NCBI RefSeq assembly: GCF_014192055.1
Contig: NZ_JACHXM010000022.1
Coordinates: 1-64,000 of the forward strand
DNA length: 64,000 nucleotides
Source: Halomonas organivorans
GTDB lineage: Bacteria; Pseudomonadota; Gammaproteobacteria; Pseudomonadales; Halomonadaceae
Reading direction: 5' to 3'
Shown here piece after piece: positions 1 through 9,504 of the stretch (position 1 is the stretch's first letter; every line of letters begins with the position of its first letter). Below the pieces are notes generated by a model. That model did no database searches, was not told the origin of the DNA, and worked only from the letters and a program-made list of their open reading frames with translations. Both the position numbers and the translations under genes were made by a program.

Positions 1-15
1 AATTACCTGATCGAT

Positions 16-27
16 TGTTAAAGAGCA
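16..27 (-). promoter_or_regulatory. rRNA operon leader boxA (antitermination site)
   Basis: On the minus strand this reads TGCTCTTTAACA, the boxA element of enterobacterial and pseudomonad rRNA leaders, where NusB/NusE and Nus factors assemble the antitermination complex. It is followed by the usual AATCGATCAGG-type leader sequence running off the left edge. The 16S gene itself is not in the window and must lie just to the left, transcribed leftward. Confidence 0.85.
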
Positions 28-96
28 GCTCTTCCGCTTGGAGAGAGCGTCTTGCGTTGCCGTGGCGGCTGCCCCGGCGCCTCGCAAGGAAGGCGT

Positions 97-124
97 ATTC
101 TACGTGATCGGCGCTTCGTGTCAA
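97..124 (-). promoter_or_regulatory. rRNA operon promoter P2
   Basis: Minus strand: TTGACA (119-124), 16-nt spacer, TAGAAT (97-102). Hexamers and spacing are identical to the upstream promoter at 212-239, which is why I read the two as tandem rrn promoters. The transcript would pass boxA about 70 nt downstream. Confidence 0.75.
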
Positions 125-211
125 CCCTGCGGCTCGCTGCGTTCGAAGCGAACCGGGCGACCGAGGCATCGGCTCAAGCTGTTCGAGCCAACTTCCGATC
201 GAGTGGGGCGC

Positions 212-239
212 ATTCTACCGAATCCGCTGAGCTTGTCAA
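212..239 (-). promoter_or_regulatory. rRNA operon promoter P1
   Basis: Minus strand: TTGACA (234-239), 16-nt spacer, TAGAAT (212-217), followed immediately by a GC-rich GCGCCCC discriminator of the kind that makes rRNA P1 promoters sensitive to ppGpp/DksA. The 50 nt upstream of the -35 (about 245-300) contain several A/T runs and could act as an UP element. A dksA gene lies in this same window. Confidence 0.78.
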
Positions 240-428
240 CCGGGCGTTTTCGATGTCTTTCGAAAAACCCTCGGCAAAACAAGCACTTTTGCCACTCATC
301 ACCGCCTGCAACGTTGCCCGTCGCCGGCAGCGGATGCGTACTTTACGGATTCTCCCGGCACCGCGCAAGGACTTTTTTACCGAATCGTGTCGAAAGCATG
401 AGAAGCCGGTGACACGGCCCCGCCCTGG

Positions 429-468
429 CTATCCACAACCACCCCGACAACGAACCGGCTGTGGATAA
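429..468. other. Inverted pair of DnaA-box-like sequences
   Basis: CTATCCACA at 429-437 (+) is one mismatch from the DnaA-box consensus TTATNCACA. TTATCCACA at 460-468 (-) is a perfect match. They form an inverted repeat separated by 22 nt, between the tyrS terminator hairpin and the rrn promoters. The pair could instead be a transcript hairpin. Apart from this and the promoters, the 1-540 stretch shows no protein gene; short open frames there lack ribosome binding sites. Confidence 0.4.
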
Positions 469-490
469 TCGTACGCCCCAGCCGGAGACG

Positions 491-517
491 CGAACGCCCG
501 CACGAGGCGGGCGTTCG
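491..517 (-). terminator. Hairpin downstream of tyrS
   Basis: Perfect 11-bp inverted repeat (CGAACGCCCGC / GCGGGCGTTCG) with a 5-nt loop, 24 nt past the tyrS stop. No U-tract follows on the minus strand, so termination may be weak or partly Rho-dependent. Confidence 0.6.
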
Positions 518-540
518 TTCTGGCCTGACCCAGCAGTCGG

Positions 541-1740
541 TCAGGCGATGGAGACCTTGGCGTAGCGTTTCTTGCCGGCCTGGATCACGAAGCTCTTGCC
601 GGTATCCAGCATGGCGCTCGGCTCCACGACTTCGCCATCGACCTTGACCCGACCATTCTTGAGCATGTCCTTGGCCTGGGCACTGTTCTTGGTCAAACCG
701 GCACGATTGAGCACCGCCGCGATGGGCGCCTGCTCGCTACCCTCGAAGTCGACCGCCACCTCGGGCATGTCCTCCGGAAGCTCTCCGTCGGCCAACTGGT
801 TGCCGGCACTGCGGTGGGCATTGGCGGCGGCTTCCTCGCCGTGATAGCGAGCGATCAGTTCGCGCGCCAGCTCCATCTTCACGTCCCGAGGATTGGCCCC
901 GGCCTCGACGTCGCGCTTGAGCGCTTCTATCTCTTCGTTGCTCTTCAAGGAAAGCAGCTCGAAGTAGCGCCACATCAGGCTGTCGGGCATCGACACCAGC
1001 TTGCTGAACATGGCACCCGGTGCCTCGTCCACGCCGACATAGTTGCCCAGCGACTTGGACATCTTCTGCACGCCGTCCAGGCCTTCCAGCAGCGGCATGG
1101 TGATGACCACCTGGGAAGACTGGCCGAAATGCTTCTGCACCTCGCGTCCCATCAGCAGGTTGAACTTCTGATCGGTACCACCCAGCTCGACATCGGCCTC
1201 CAGGGCCACCGAGTCATAGCCCTGCACCAGCGGGTAGAGAAACTCATGGATGGAGATCGACTGACCGGCCTGGTAGCGCTTCTCGAAGTCGTCGCGCTCG
1301 AGCATGCGCGCCACGGTGCTCTGCCCGGCCAGCTCGATCATGTCGGCGGCGCTCATGGCGGAGAACCACTCGGCATTGAAGCGCACCTCGGTCTTTTCAG
1401 GGTCGAGGATCTTGAACACCTGGGCCTTGTAGGTCTCGGCGTTGACCTTGACCTCCTCCTCGGTGAGCGGCTTGCGCGTGACGTTCTTGCCGGTGGGATC
1501 GCCGATGCGGCCGGTGAAGTCGCCGATCAGGAAGATGACCGTGTGACCGAGGTCCTGGAACTGACGCATCTTGGTCAGCAGCACGCTATGCCCCAGGTGC
1601 AGGTCCGGGGCGGTAGGGTCGAAGCCCGCCTTGATGCGCAGCGGACGGCCGGAGGCCAGCTTCTTCTCCAGCTCGTCTTCCAGCAGGATCTCGTGGGTAC
1701 CACGCTTGAGCAACGCTAGCGCGTCGGCGACATCGGTCAT
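541..1740 (-). CDS. tyrS: Tyrosyl-tRNA synthetase
   Basis: Charges tRNA-Tyr with tyrosine in the cytoplasm. The 399-residue product has the class I signatures HLGH (residues 48-51) and KMSKS (226-230), and a C-terminal S4 RNA-binding domain (about residues 330-399). Length and motifs fit the second bacterial TyrRS type (TyrZ-like) common in pseudomonads. I chose the ATG at 1740 because AGGAG precedes it by about 6 nt and MTDVADAL is a typical N-terminus; an in-frame extension to 1827 has no support. It is divergent from anmK with 112 bp between. An rRNA operon next to this gene matches the arrangement I recall from P. aeruginosa. Confidence 0.96.
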   Translation of the reverse strand: MTDVADALALLKRGTHEILLEDELEKKLASGRPLRIKAGFDPTAPDLHLGHSVLLTKMRQFQDLGHTVIFLIGDFTGRIGDPTGKNVTRKPLTEEEVKVNAETYKAQVFKILDPEKTEVRFNAEWFSAMSAADMIELAGQSTVARMLERDDFEKRYQAGQSISIHEFLYPLVQGYDSVALEADVELGGTDQKFNLLMGREVQKHFGQSSQVVITMPLLEGLDGVQKMSKSLGNYVGVDEAPGAMFSKLVSMPDSLMWRYFELLSLKSNEEIEALKRDVEAGANPRDVKMELARELIARYHGEEAAANAHRSAGNQLADGELPEDMPEVAVDFEGSEQAPIAAVLNRAGLTKNSAQAKDMLKNGRVKVDGEVVEPSAMLDTGKSFVIQAGKKRYAKVSIA

Positions 1741-1852
1741 GCTCTCCTCTCCACTCGGCAGGGCGGCCCGTCCGGGCCAACGATGGACGTTGGGAATGGT
1801 CGAGGATGTTACCATGCCAGCCACCAACGGTTGAGCCCCACCGGGAGCCCTT

Positions 1853-2983
1853 ATGCCTTACTTCATCGGCCTGATGTCCGGCACTAGCCTCGACGGTATC
1901 GACGCCGCCCTGGTCGACATATCGGCCTCGAGCCCGCCGCGCCTGGTCGCGACCCGCGGCGCGCCGATGCCGCCGACGCTGCGCGATGGCCTGTGGCGGC
2001 TGTGCCACGCCGAGCAGGCGAGCTTCGCCGAGCTGGCCGCGGCGGAAGACGCCTTCTGCGCCCTGCAGGCCGAGGCCGTGGCCGGGCTACTGGCCGAGAC
2101 GGGCCTGGCGGCCGCCGATATCGCTGCCGTCGGCAGCCATGGCCAGACCATCGAGCACGCGCCCTGGGGCCACGACGGCGGCCCCGCCTATACCCTGCAG
2201 CTCGACGATCCCAGCCGACTGGCCGAGCTCACCGGCTGCACGGTAGTCGCCGACTTCCGTCGCCGCGACCTGGCCGCCGGCGGCCAGGCCGCGCCCCTGG
2301 CGCCGGCCTTTCACCAGGCGCTGTTTCGCGCCCCCGGCCAGTGGCGCCTGGTGCTCAATCTCGGCGGCTTCGCCAACCTGACGCTGCTCCCGCCGGTAGA
2401 GGATGGCCGCGACCCGCTGGGCTTCGACACCGGCCCGGCCAACGCGCTGCTGGATGCCTGGCACACCCGACATCGCGGCGGCAACTTCGACGCGGGCGGT
2501 GCCTGGGGGGCCTCAGGACGCGTGGACGAGGCCCTGCTCGAGCGGCTGCTCGCCGAGCCCTTCTTCCATCGCCCGCCGCCACGCAGCACCGGGCGCGAGG
2601 TCTTCCACCTGGAATGGCTCGAAGCACACCTGCGCGGGGACGAACGCCCCGAGGACGTGCAGGCGACCCTGGCTGAGCTCACCGCCGCCAGCGTGGCCCT
2701 TGGCATCGACATGGCCCGGGAACGCTATGCGGCGCCGAGCGCCGAATGCCTGATCCCCTGCGGCGGCGGCGCCCACAACCCGGACCTGCTGGCTCGGCTG
2801 GCCCGCCGCCTGCCCGACACGCCGCTGGAGGACGCCACGAGCTTAGGCTGGCCGCCGGACTGGCTCGAGGCGGCGGCCTTCGCCTGGCTGGCCTGGCGCC
2901 GCCTCGAGGGGCTGCCCGGCAACCTGCCCTCGGTCACTGGCGCGGCCGGCCCGCGGGTGCTGGGCGGACTGTTCGCCCCCTGA
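1853..2983 (+). CDS. anmK: Anhydro-N-acetylmuramic acid kinase
   Basis: Recycles peptidoglycan: opens and phosphorylates 1,6-anhydro-MurNAc to MurNAc-6-phosphate using ATP. The 376-residue protein opens with the family signature [14 protein letters not shown], has the ATP-phosphate motif GSHGQT around residue 95, and a second glycine-rich CGGGAHN motif near residue 300, as in ASKHA-fold kinases. Length is normal for AnmK. GGGAGC lies 8 nt before the ATG. It is divergent from tyrS and convergent with pilU. Confidence 0.95.
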   Translation: MPYFIGLMSGTSLDGIDAALVDISASSPPRLVATRGAPMPPTLRDGLWRLCHAEQASFAELAAAEDAFCALQAEAVAGLLAETGLAAADIAAVGSHGQTIEHAPWGHDGGPAYTLQLDDPSRLAELTGCTVVADFRRRDLAAGGQAAPLAPAFHQALFRAPGQWRLVLNLGGFANLTLLPPVEDGRDPLGFDTGPANALLDAWHTRHRGGNFDAGGAWGASGRVDEALLERLLAEPFFHRPPPRSTGREVFHLEWLEAHLRGDERPEDVQATLAELTAASVALGIDMARERYAAPSAECLIPCGGGAHNPDLLARLARRLPDTPLEDATSLGWPPDWLEAAAFAWLAWRRLEGLPGNLPSVTGAAGPRVLGGLFAP

Positions 2984-3000
2984 ACCCGATCTCTCACATG

Positions 3001-3030
3001 AAGAAGGGAGCGGCACGCCGCTCCCTTCTT
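3001..3030. terminator. Bidirectional terminator between anmK and pilU
   Basis: Perfect 13-bp inverted repeat (AAGAAGGGAGCGG / CCGCTCCCTTCTT) around a 4-nt loop, with short T-rich flanks on both sides. Placed between two convergent genes, 18 nt after the anmK stop and 22 nt before the pilU stop. Confidence 0.8.
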
Positions 3031-3052
3031 CGGCCTCCCTTCGCCGCCCTCC

Positions 3053-4195
3053 TCAATAGTCATCCTCGCCGCGCAGGGACAGATGACTGGCCGCTTCCTT
3101 GGCCTCGGCCAGCTCCTGGCCGCCTCCATCGCCGTACTTGATCATCATGCGCAGGTCGTTGGCCGAATCGGCATGCACCAGCGCTACCTCTTCGCTGATT
3201 TTCCCCTGCTGGTATAGATCGTAGAGCGCCTGATCGAAGGTCTGCATCCCCAGGTCGCGGGAACGAGCCATGAGGGTCTTGACCTCGGAAACCTCGCCCT
3301 TGCGGATCAAGTCCCCCATCAGCGGCGACTTCAGCAGAACCTCGATGGCCGGACAGCGGCCGCCGTCCACCGTGGGCAGCAGCTGCTGGGCGACGATGGC
3401 CCGCAGGTTGAGCGACAGGTCGAGCCACACCTGGTCGTGGCGCTCGTGGGGGAAGAAGTGAATGATCCTGTCCAGCGCCTGGTTGGCGTTGTTGGCATGC
3501 AGCGTCGCCAGGCACAGGTGGCCGGTCTCGGCGAAGGTCAGGGCATGTTCCATGGTCTCGCGGGTGCGAATCTCGCCGATCAGGATCACATCCGGCGCCT
3601 GGCGCAAGGTGTTCTTCAGCGCCACCTCGAACGACTCGGTGTCGATGCCCACCTCGCGCTGGTTGATGATCGCCCGGCGATGCGGGTGCACGTACTCGAT
3701 GGGGTCCTCGACGCTGATGATATGGCCGCCGACGGTTTCGTTGCGCCGCTGGATCATCGACGCCAGGGTCGTCGACTTGCCAGTGCCGGTGCCACCGACC
3801 ACGAACACCAGGCCGCGCTTGATGTTGACCAGCTCGCCAAGCACCTCCGGCAGCGACAGCTCTTCCAGGTGCGGGATCTCGAAGGCGATTCGCCGAATGA
3901 CCATGGCCGCCTGACTGCGCTGGCGGAAGGCGCTGACGCGGAAGCGGCCACGCCCCGACAGGCTGAGGGCAAAATTGGCCTCCTGCTCGTCCGCAAAGCG
4001 CTGCCGGTGACTGTCCGGCATCGCCGCCACCACCAGCTCGTCGACCTGGGCCATGGACAGCCCTTCCTCGCCCATGGGGACCAGCGTGCCGGCCATCTTC
4101 AGCGTCGGCGGCGCGGCCACCGAGATCAGTAGATCAGAGGCATCCTTGTCGATCATGATGTCGAGCAACTGATACAGCCATTCTCTTGCGGTCAT
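3053..4195 (-). CDS. pilU: Twitching motility ATPase PilU
   Basis: PilT-like hexameric ATPase that assists type IV pilus retraction from the inner-membrane base. The 380-residue protein has the Walker A motif GGTGTGKST, a Walker B/Asp box (DVILIGEIR), and a His box (THAxN-like, ATLHANN). It lacks the strict AIRNLIRE motif of PilT, having GDLIRKGEV instead, as PilU does. The ATG at 4195 is preceded by AGGAGAC at a good distance, so I reject the extension to 4222. It follows pilT by 26 bp and is probably cotranscribed. Confidence 0.93.
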   Translation of the reverse strand: MTAREWLYQLLDIMIDKDASDLLISVAAPPTLKMAGTLVPMGEEGLSMAQVDELVVAAMPDSHRQRFADEQEANFALSLSGRGRFRVSAFRQRSQAAMVIRRIAFEIPHLEELSLPEVLGELVNIKRGLVFVVGGTGTGKSTTLASMIQRRNETVGGHIISVEDPIEYVHPHRRAIINQREVGIDTESFEVALKNTLRQAPDVILIGEIRTRETMEHALTFAETGHLCLATLHANNANQALDRIIHFFPHERHDQVWLDLSLNLRAIVAQQLLPTVDGGRCPAIEVLLKSPLMGDLIRKGEVSEVKTLMARSRDLGMQTFDQALYDLYQQGKISEEVALVHADSANDLRMMIKYGDGGGQELAEAKEAASHLSLRGEDDY

Positions 4196-4221
4196 CCAGC
4201 GTCTCCTACTGCGGGGCATCA

Positions 4222-5256
4222 TCAGCCGGGGAGCAGGGCCTTCGCCTTGGCCTGTGCCTCTTCGCGGGCCACCACATTGTCGGCCACCAGCCGTGACAGG
4301 GCCGCATCCAGAGTCTGCATGCCCAGGTTGCCACCGGTCTGGATCGCCGAGTAGATCTGCGCCACCTTGTCCTCGCGGATCAGGTTGCGCACCGCCGAGG
4401 TGGCAATCAGCACCTCGTGGGCCGCCACCCGCCCGCCGCCCTGGCGCTTGAGCAACGCCTGGGAGATCACCGCCTGCAGCGACTCGGACAGCATCGAGCG
4501 CACCATGGCCTTCTCGTCGCCGGGAAAAACATCGATGATACGGTCGATCGTCTTGGCCGCCGAAGTGGTGTGCAGGGTGCCGAACACCAGGTGGCCGGTC
4601 TCCGCCGCGGTCAGCGCCAGCCGGATGGTCTCCAGGTCGCGCATCTCGCCGACCAGGATGACGTCGGGATCCTCGCGCAGCGCGCTGCGCAGGGCCGGAG
4701 CGAAGCCGTGGGTGTCGCGATGCACCTCACGCTGATTGATCAGGCAACGCTTGCTGCGATGCACGAACTCGACCGGATCCTCGATGGTAAGGATGTGCTC
4801 GAAACGGTTGTCATTGATGTAGTCGATCATCGCCGCTAGCGTCGTGCTCTTGCCTGAGCCGGTCGGCCCGGTCACCAGCACCAGGCCGCGCGGCAGCATG
4901 GCCAGGCGACGGAACACCTCGCCCAGCTCCAGGTCATCCAGGGTCCACACCTGGGAGGGGATGGTGCGAAACACCGCGCCAGCGCCACGGGCCTGGTGGA
5001 AGACGTTGACGCGGAAGCGCGAGACGCCGGGCACCTCGAAGGAGAAGTCGGTCTCCAGGAACTCTTCGAAGTCACGACGCTGGCGGTCGGCGAGGATATC
5101 GTAGATCAGCCTGCGAACCTCGCGATCCTCCATGGCCGGCACATTGAGCCGGCGGATATCACCGTCGACCCGGATCATCGGAGGCAGTCCCGCCGAGAGA
5201 TGGAGGTCCGAGGCGTTCTGCTTTGCCGAGAATGCCAGCAGTTCGGTAATATCCAT
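4222..5256 (-). CDS. pilT: Type IV pilus retraction ATPase PilT
   Basis: Powers pilus depolymerisation for twitching motility. The 344-residue protein has an N-terminal PAS-like domain (residues 1-100), Walker A GPTGSGKST (about 130), Asp box DVILVGEMR, His box GHLVFGTLHTT, and the PilT signature AVRNLIRE in the C-terminal quarter. Length is the family norm. First gene of a pilTU pair; divergent from yggS with 53 bp between. No other pilus genes are in the window. Confidence 0.95.
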   Translation of the reverse strand: MDITELLAFSAKQNASDLHLSAGLPPMIRVDGDIRRLNVPAMEDREVRRLIYDILADRQRRDFEEFLETDFSFEVPGVSRFRVNVFHQARGAGAVFRTIPSQVWTLDDLELGEVFRRLAMLPRGLVLVTGPTGSGKSTTLAAMIDYINDNRFEHILTIEDPVEFVHRSKRCLINQREVHRDTHGFAPALRSALREDPDVILVGEMRDLETIRLALTAAETGHLVFGTLHTTSAAKTIDRIIDVFPGDEKAMVRSMLSESLQAVISQALLKRQGGGRVAAHEVLIATSAVRNLIREDKVAQIYSAIQTGGNLGMQTLDAALSRLVADNVVAREEAQAKAKALLPG

Positions 5257-5309
5257 GCGGTTCCCCTGCTCCCGGGATAAGGTGTTCTCAGTATGACAGA
5301 CCTCACGAC

Positions 5310-6017
5310 ATGACGGATCTGGTACTTTCCGATTCGCTCGCCGCCGCTCGACGCCGACTCGAGGCGGCGCTGGCCGATGCCGGCCGTGCGCCCGACGCGG
5401 CGCGGCTGCTGGCGGTCAGCAAGACCAAACCCGCGGCCATGATCCGCGAGGCGCACCGGCTGGGCCAGCGCGACTTCGGGGAGAACTACCTGCAGGAGGC
5501 ACTGGACAAGCAGGTCGAACTCGCCGATCTGGACGACATCGTCTGGCACTTCATCGGGCCGCTGCAATCCAACAAGACCCGCGACGTGGCCGGCCACTTC
5601 GCCTGGGTACACAGCCTGGACCGGGAGAAGATCGCCCGGCGTCTCAGCGAACAACGCCCCGACGATCTGCCACCGCTGAACGTCTGCCTGCAGGTCAACA
5701 TCAGCGATGAGACCTCGAAGTCCGGGGTCTCCCTCGCCGAACTGCCGTCGCTGGCCGAGGCGGTGATGGCGATGCCTCGCCTGAGGCTACGCGGGTTGAT
5801 GGCGATTCCGGCCCCGGCTGACGACCCGATCGCACAGCGCACGCCCTTTGCGCGACTGCGCGAGGCCCTGGCGACACTGCGCCAACGCTTCCCCGAGGCA
5901 GGGCTGGACACGCTGTCGATGGGCATGAGCGGCGACCTGGAGGCCGCCATTCAAGAAGGCGCCACCCAGGTGCGGCTCGGCACCGCCATCTTCGGGGCAC
6001 GCGACCGCTCCGCCTGA
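5310..6017 (+). CDS. yggS: PLP homeostasis protein (YggS/PROSC family)
   Basis: Cytoplasmic pyridoxal-phosphate-binding protein that buffers PLP and affects amino-acid metabolism; it has no known catalytic turnover. The 235-residue product has the Schiff-base lysine in LLAVSKTKP (about Lys38), the FGENYLQE motif, HFIGPLQSNK, and the C-terminal SMGMSGDLEAAI phosphate-binding signature. Start of a yggS-proC-yggT run on the plus strand, an order widely conserved in gammaproteobacteria. Confidence 0.94.
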   Translation: MTDLVLSDSLAAARRRLEAALADAGRAPDAARLLAVSKTKPAAMIREAHRLGQRDFGENYLQEALDKQVELADLDDIVWHFIGPLQSNKTRDVAGHFAWVHSLDREKIARRLSEQRPDDLPPLNVCLQVNISDETSKSGVSLAELPSLAEAVMAMPRLRLRGLMAIPAPADDPIAQRTPFARLREALATLRQRFPEAGLDTLSMGMSGDLEAAIQEGATQVRLGTAIFGARDRSA

Positions 6018-6080
6018 GCAACCACGGCGCCGACGGCATGTCGACGGCGCCTCCACGTCGACACAGACAGGACTGAACGC

Positions 6081-6905
6081 ATGGCAAGCCAAGTCACCTT
6101 CATCGGCGCCGGCAACATGGCCGGCGCCATCATCGGCGGAATGATCGACAGCGGCTATCCGCGCGATGCCATCACCGCCACCTCGCCCAGCGACGAGATG
6201 CTCGCACCGGCCCGGGAAAAGTACGGCATCCATACGTCCACCGACAACGCCGCCGCCGTGGCCCAGGCCGACGTGGTAGTGCTGGCGGTCAAGCCGCAGA
6301 TCATGCAGGACGTCTGCCGCGCCATGCGAGAGGCCGTCCAGGCGCGCAAGCCACTGATCATCTCGGTGGCCGCCGGCCTGTCCGCCGAGACGCTGGAAGC
6401 CTGGCTGGGCGGCGAGCTCGCCGTGGTGCGCTGCATGCCCAACACCCCCTCGCTGGTTGGCGCCGGCGCCGCTGGCCTGTATGCCAATGCACGCGTCGAC
6501 GACGCACAGCGCCATCTGGCCACGGAGCTTCTCGAAGCCGTGGGGCTGGTCGAGTGGGTCGATGAGGAGGCCCTGCTGGAGGCCGTGACGGCGGTGTCCG
6601 GCAGCGCGCCGGCCTACTTCTTCCTGATGTTCGAAGCCATGGAAGAGGCCGGCGCCAAGCTCGGCCTGCCCGCCGACACCGCGCGCCGCCTGGCCATGCA
6701 GACCGCTTTCGGCGCAGCGCGGATGGCCATGGACAGCGACAAGACGCCGGGCGAACTCAAGCGCAACGTGATGTCGCCCGGCGGCACCACCGAGCGCGCC
6801 ATCTCCCATCTGGAAGACGCCGGCCTGCGCCGCATCATGGCCGAGGCCATGGACGCCTGCGCCGAACGCGCCCGCGAGATGGCCGCCGAACTCGGCAAGC
6901 GCTAA
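6081..6905 (+). CDS. proC: Pyrroline-5-carboxylate reductase
   Basis: Last step of proline synthesis: NAD(P)H-dependent reduction of P5C. The 274-residue enzyme opens with the Rossmann motif FIGAGNMAGAI, has VRCMPNTPS in the middle, and ends with the family signature MSPGGTTERAI. Length is normal. AGGA is 9 nt ahead of the ATG. 63 bp follow yggS and 33 bp precede yggT. Proline is a compatible solute in halophiles, but nothing here shows osmotic control. Confidence 0.96.
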   Translation: MASQVTFIGAGNMAGAIIGGMIDSGYPRDAITATSPSDEMLAPAREKYGIHTSTDNAAAVAQADVVVLAVKPQIMQDVCRAMREAVQARKPLIISVAAGLSAETLEAWLGGELAVVRCMPNTPSLVGAGAAGLYANARVDDAQRHLATELLEAVGLVEWVDEEALLEAVTAVSGSAPAYFFLMFEAMEEAGAKLGLPADTARRLAMQTAFGAARMAMDSDKTPGELKRNVMSPGGTTERAISHLEDAGLRRIMAEAMDACAERAREMAAELGKR

Positions 6906-6938
6906 CCGGGCTGGTTCACAAGACACGGAGGAGCCCCG

Positions 6939-7532
6939 ATGGGCAGTCAATTGGGAAACGCCGGCCTGCTGCTGGTCAACACCCTCGTCAACATCTACCT
7001 GTTCCTGTTGATGCTGCGCTTCCTGCTGCAGGCATCCCGGGCCGACTATTACAATCCCTTGAGCCAGTCGGTGGTGAAGATCACCCAGCCGGTGGTGCGC
7101 CCCTTCCAGAGCTTCCTGGGGCCGGTGATGGGGCGCTTCGACCTGGCCACGCTGGCCGCCGGATTCGTGCTCAAGCTGGTGGCCATCATCGCGATCCTGC
7201 AGATCGCCGGCTACGGCATGGCGCCGATCGACAACCTGGCGATCGGCGCCGTGGCATCGCTGGCCAACGCCATCCTGAAGATCTACTTCTTCGCGCTGAT
7301 CGTGATGATCATCCTCAGTTGGGTGGCGCCGCGCGCCAGCCATCCGGGCGCCATTCTGGTCATGCAGCTGGTGGAACCGATCATGGCTCCGGTGCGCCGG
7401 GTGATTCCGCCGCTGGGCATGCTCGACCTCTCGCCGATCGTGGTGTTCATCGCCATCAGCCTGCTCGATGGTATCGTGGTGGGCTCACTGATCCGCGCCG
7501 CCGGCGTCGTCGGCGCCCTGGTCGGGCTCTAA
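6939..7532 (+). CDS. yggT: YggT family membrane protein
   Basis: Small integral inner-membrane protein with two repeated YGGT halves, each with two hydrophobic segments (about residues 8-28 and 65-90; 105-128 and 165-195). The signature LRFLLQASRADYYNPLSQ is followed by VVRPFQ in the first half, and ILSWVAP...PVRRVIPPLG in the second. The function of the family is poorly defined. An excellent GGAGG RBS lies 8 nt before the ATG. Likely cotranscribed with yggS-proC. The 174 bp after it, up to metX, hold only a small GCATCA/TGATGC hairpin at 7539-7553. Confidence 0.9.
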   Translation: MGSQLGNAGLLLVNTLVNIYLFLLMLRFLLQASRADYYNPLSQSVVKITQPVVRPFQSFLGPVMGRFDLATLAAGFVLKLVAIIAILQIAGYGMAPIDNLAIGAVASLANAILKIYFFALIVMIILSWVAPRASHPGAILVMQLVEPIMAPVRRVIPPLGMLDLSPIVVFIAISLLDGIVVGSLIRAAGVVGALVGL

Positions 7533-7706
7533 GAAGACGCATCACCCTGATGCGGGATTCGCGGTGATGTCCGGCGACCAGCCGTCGCGTGGGCGCCATG
7601 ACCCCATCCATGGCCCCCTCGCGTCGGCTCATCCCCGACGATGTTCGCATCGCGTCTCCCGGCACGCTCCAAACACCAACGAAAACGACTGGACACGATA
7701 CTTTAG

Positions 7707-8864
7707 ATGACCGAGCTGCCCCGTGATTCGGTCGGCCTGGTGACGCCCGAGACGGCGCACTTCGACGACCCCCTGGACCTGGCCTGCGGCAGGACGCTGC
7801 CGGCCTATGACCTCGTCTACGAGACCTACGGCACCCTCAACGCCGAGGGCACCAACGCCGTGCTGATCTGCCATGCCCTGTCCGGCCACCACCACGCCGC
7901 CGGCTTCCACTCGATGGACGAGCGCAAGCCCGGCTGGTGGGACGCCCATATCGGGCCCGGCAAGTCGATCGACACAGAGCGCTTCTTCGTGGTGTCGGTG
8001 AACAACCTCGGCGGCTGTCACGGCAGCACCGGGCCCATCAGCGAGAATCCCGAGACGGGTACGGCCTGGGGCCCCGACTTTCCGATGATGACGGTGATCG
8101 ACTGGGTCCACAGCCAGGCCCGCCTGGCGGATCGGCTGGGCATCGAGCGCTTCGCCGCCGTGGTCGGTGGCAGCCTGGGCGGCATGCAGGTGCTGCAGTG
8201 GGCGCTGAGCTATCCGGAACGCATCGCCCACGCCGCGGTGATCGCCGCCACCCCCAAGCTGTCGGCACAGAACATCGCCTTCAACGAGGTGGCCCGCCAG
8301 GCCATCCGCTCCGACCCCGAGTTCCATGACGGCCACTACGCCGAGCACGGCGCGCTGCCCCGCCGCGGACTCAAGCTCGCGCGCATGGTGGGTCACATCA
8401 CCTACCTGTCGGAAGACGCCATGGGCAGCAAGTTCGGCCGCGACCTGCGCAGCGAGGACTTCAACTTCGGCTACGACGTGGAGTTCCAGGTGGAATCCTA
8501 CCTGCGCTACCAGGGCGATACCTTCTCCACCTCCTTCGACGCCAACAGCTACCTGCTGATGACCAAGGCGCTGGACTACTTCGATCCGGCGGCGGCCCAC
8601 GGCGGCGACCTGGCGGCGGCAGTGGCCCCGGCCGACTGCCCCTTCCTGGTGGTCAGTTTCTCCAGCGACTGGCGCTTCCCGCCGTCGCGTTCCAAGGAAC
8701 TGGCCAACGCTCTGGTGCGCGCCGGCAAGGCGGTCAGCTTCGCCAACATCGACTCGCCCCACGGCCACGATGCCTTCCTGCTGCCCGAGCCCCGCTACCA
8801 GGCGATCTTCTCCGCTTTCATGGGCCGCGTGGCCCGCGACCAGGGACTGGAGGACCGCTCATGA
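7707..8864 (+). CDS. metX: Homoserine O-acyltransferase (MetX family)
   Basis: First committed step of methionine synthesis: acylates homoserine from acetyl-CoA or succinyl-CoA. The 385-residue alpha/beta-hydrolase has the nucleophile elbow GGSLGGM (Ser156), Asp321 in SSDWRFPP and His354 in PHGHDAFL. Many proteobacterial MetX enzymes next to metW have been shown to use succinyl-CoA, so annotation as acetyltransferase from family alone is unsafe; the residues here do not let me decide. The stop overlaps the metW start by 4 bp (ATGA), implying translational coupling. No clear Shine-Dalgarno precedes the chosen ATG. Confidence 0.94.
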   Translation: MTELPRDSVGLVTPETAHFDDPLDLACGRTLPAYDLVYETYGTLNAEGTNAVLICHALSGHHHAAGFHSMDERKPGWWDAHIGPGKSIDTERFFVVSVNNLGGCHGSTGPISENPETGTAWGPDFPMMTVIDWVHSQARLADRLGIERFAAVVGGSLGGMQVLQWALSYPERIAHAAVIAATPKLSAQNIAFNEVARQAIRSDPEFHDGHYAEHGALPRRGLKLARMVGHITYLSEDAMGSKFGRDLRSEDFNFGYDVEFQVESYLRYQGDTFSTSFDANSYLLMTKALDYFDPAAAHGGDLAAAVAPADCPFLVVSFSSDWRFPPSRSKELANALVRAGKAVSFANIDSPHGHDAFLLPEPRYQAIFSAFMGRVARDQGLEDRS

Positions 8865-9463
8865 TGCGCGCCGACCTGCAACGGATCTACGACTGGGTAC
8901 CCGCAGGCGCCCGAATGCTCGACCTGGGCTGCGGCGACGGCACCCTGCTGGCCGCCCTGGCACAGGACAAGGGCGTGACCGGCTACGGCCTGGAGATCGA
9001 CCCCGACGGCATCACCGCCTGCCTGGCGCGCGGCGTCAACGTCATCGAGCAGAACCTCGACGAGGGGCTTTCCAACTTCGAGGACGATGCCTGCGACCTG
9101 GTGGTGATGACCCAGGCCCTTCAGGCGCTGCGCCGCCCGGACCGCATGCTCGACGAGATGCTGCGGGTGGCCGGCGAGTGCATCATCACCTTCCCCAACT
9201 TCGCCTACTGGCGCCATCGCGCCTACCTGGGCCTGCGCGGCTACATGCCGGTTTCCAAGTCGTTGCCACATGCCTGGTACGACACGCCCAACATCCACCT
9301 GTCGACCTTCAACGACTTTGAACGGCTGTGCCGGGACAAGGGTCTGATCATCATCGACCGCGCGGTAGGCATCGGCGGACGCTCGGGCAACTGGGCATCG
9401 CGGCGCTGGCCGAACCTGTTCGGCGAGATCGCCATCTTCCGGGTGACGCGGCGCCAACGCTGA
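8861..9463 (+). CDS. metW: MetW, methionine biosynthesis partner of MetX
   Basis: Rossmann-fold protein of 200 residues with the SAM-binding-like motif [11 protein letters not shown] (about residues 21-31) and the conserved FPNFAYWR and [16 protein letters not shown] stretches of MetW. It is needed with MetX for methionine synthesis in several proteobacteria, probably by supporting MetX activity; methyltransferase activity is not established. The 4-bp overlap with metX is typical. Confidence 0.93.
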   Translation: MMRADLQRIYDWVPAGARMLDLGCGDGTLLAALAQDKGVTGYGLEIDPDGITACLARGVNVIEQNLDEGLSNFEDDACDLVVMTQALQALRRPDRMLDEMLRVAGECIITFPNFAYWRHRAYLGLRGYMPVSKSLPHAWYDTPNIHLSTFNDFERLCRDKGLIIIDRAVGIGGRSGNWASRRWPNLFGEIAIFRVTRRQR

Positions 9464-9504
9464 CCGGGCAACGCCGCTTCCCGGCTTCGAAGGGAGGGTA
9501 CGGC

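Noticed and set aside
1..412. Open frames of 120-138 codons at the left edge
   Set aside because: They lie over rRNA promoters and the boxA leader, have no RBS and no recognisable protein features.
1807..1813. TGTTACC heptamer in the tyrS-anmK gap as a CbrB site
   Set aside because: It is a lone half-site without an inverted partner; a few such heptamers are expected by chance in 64 kb.
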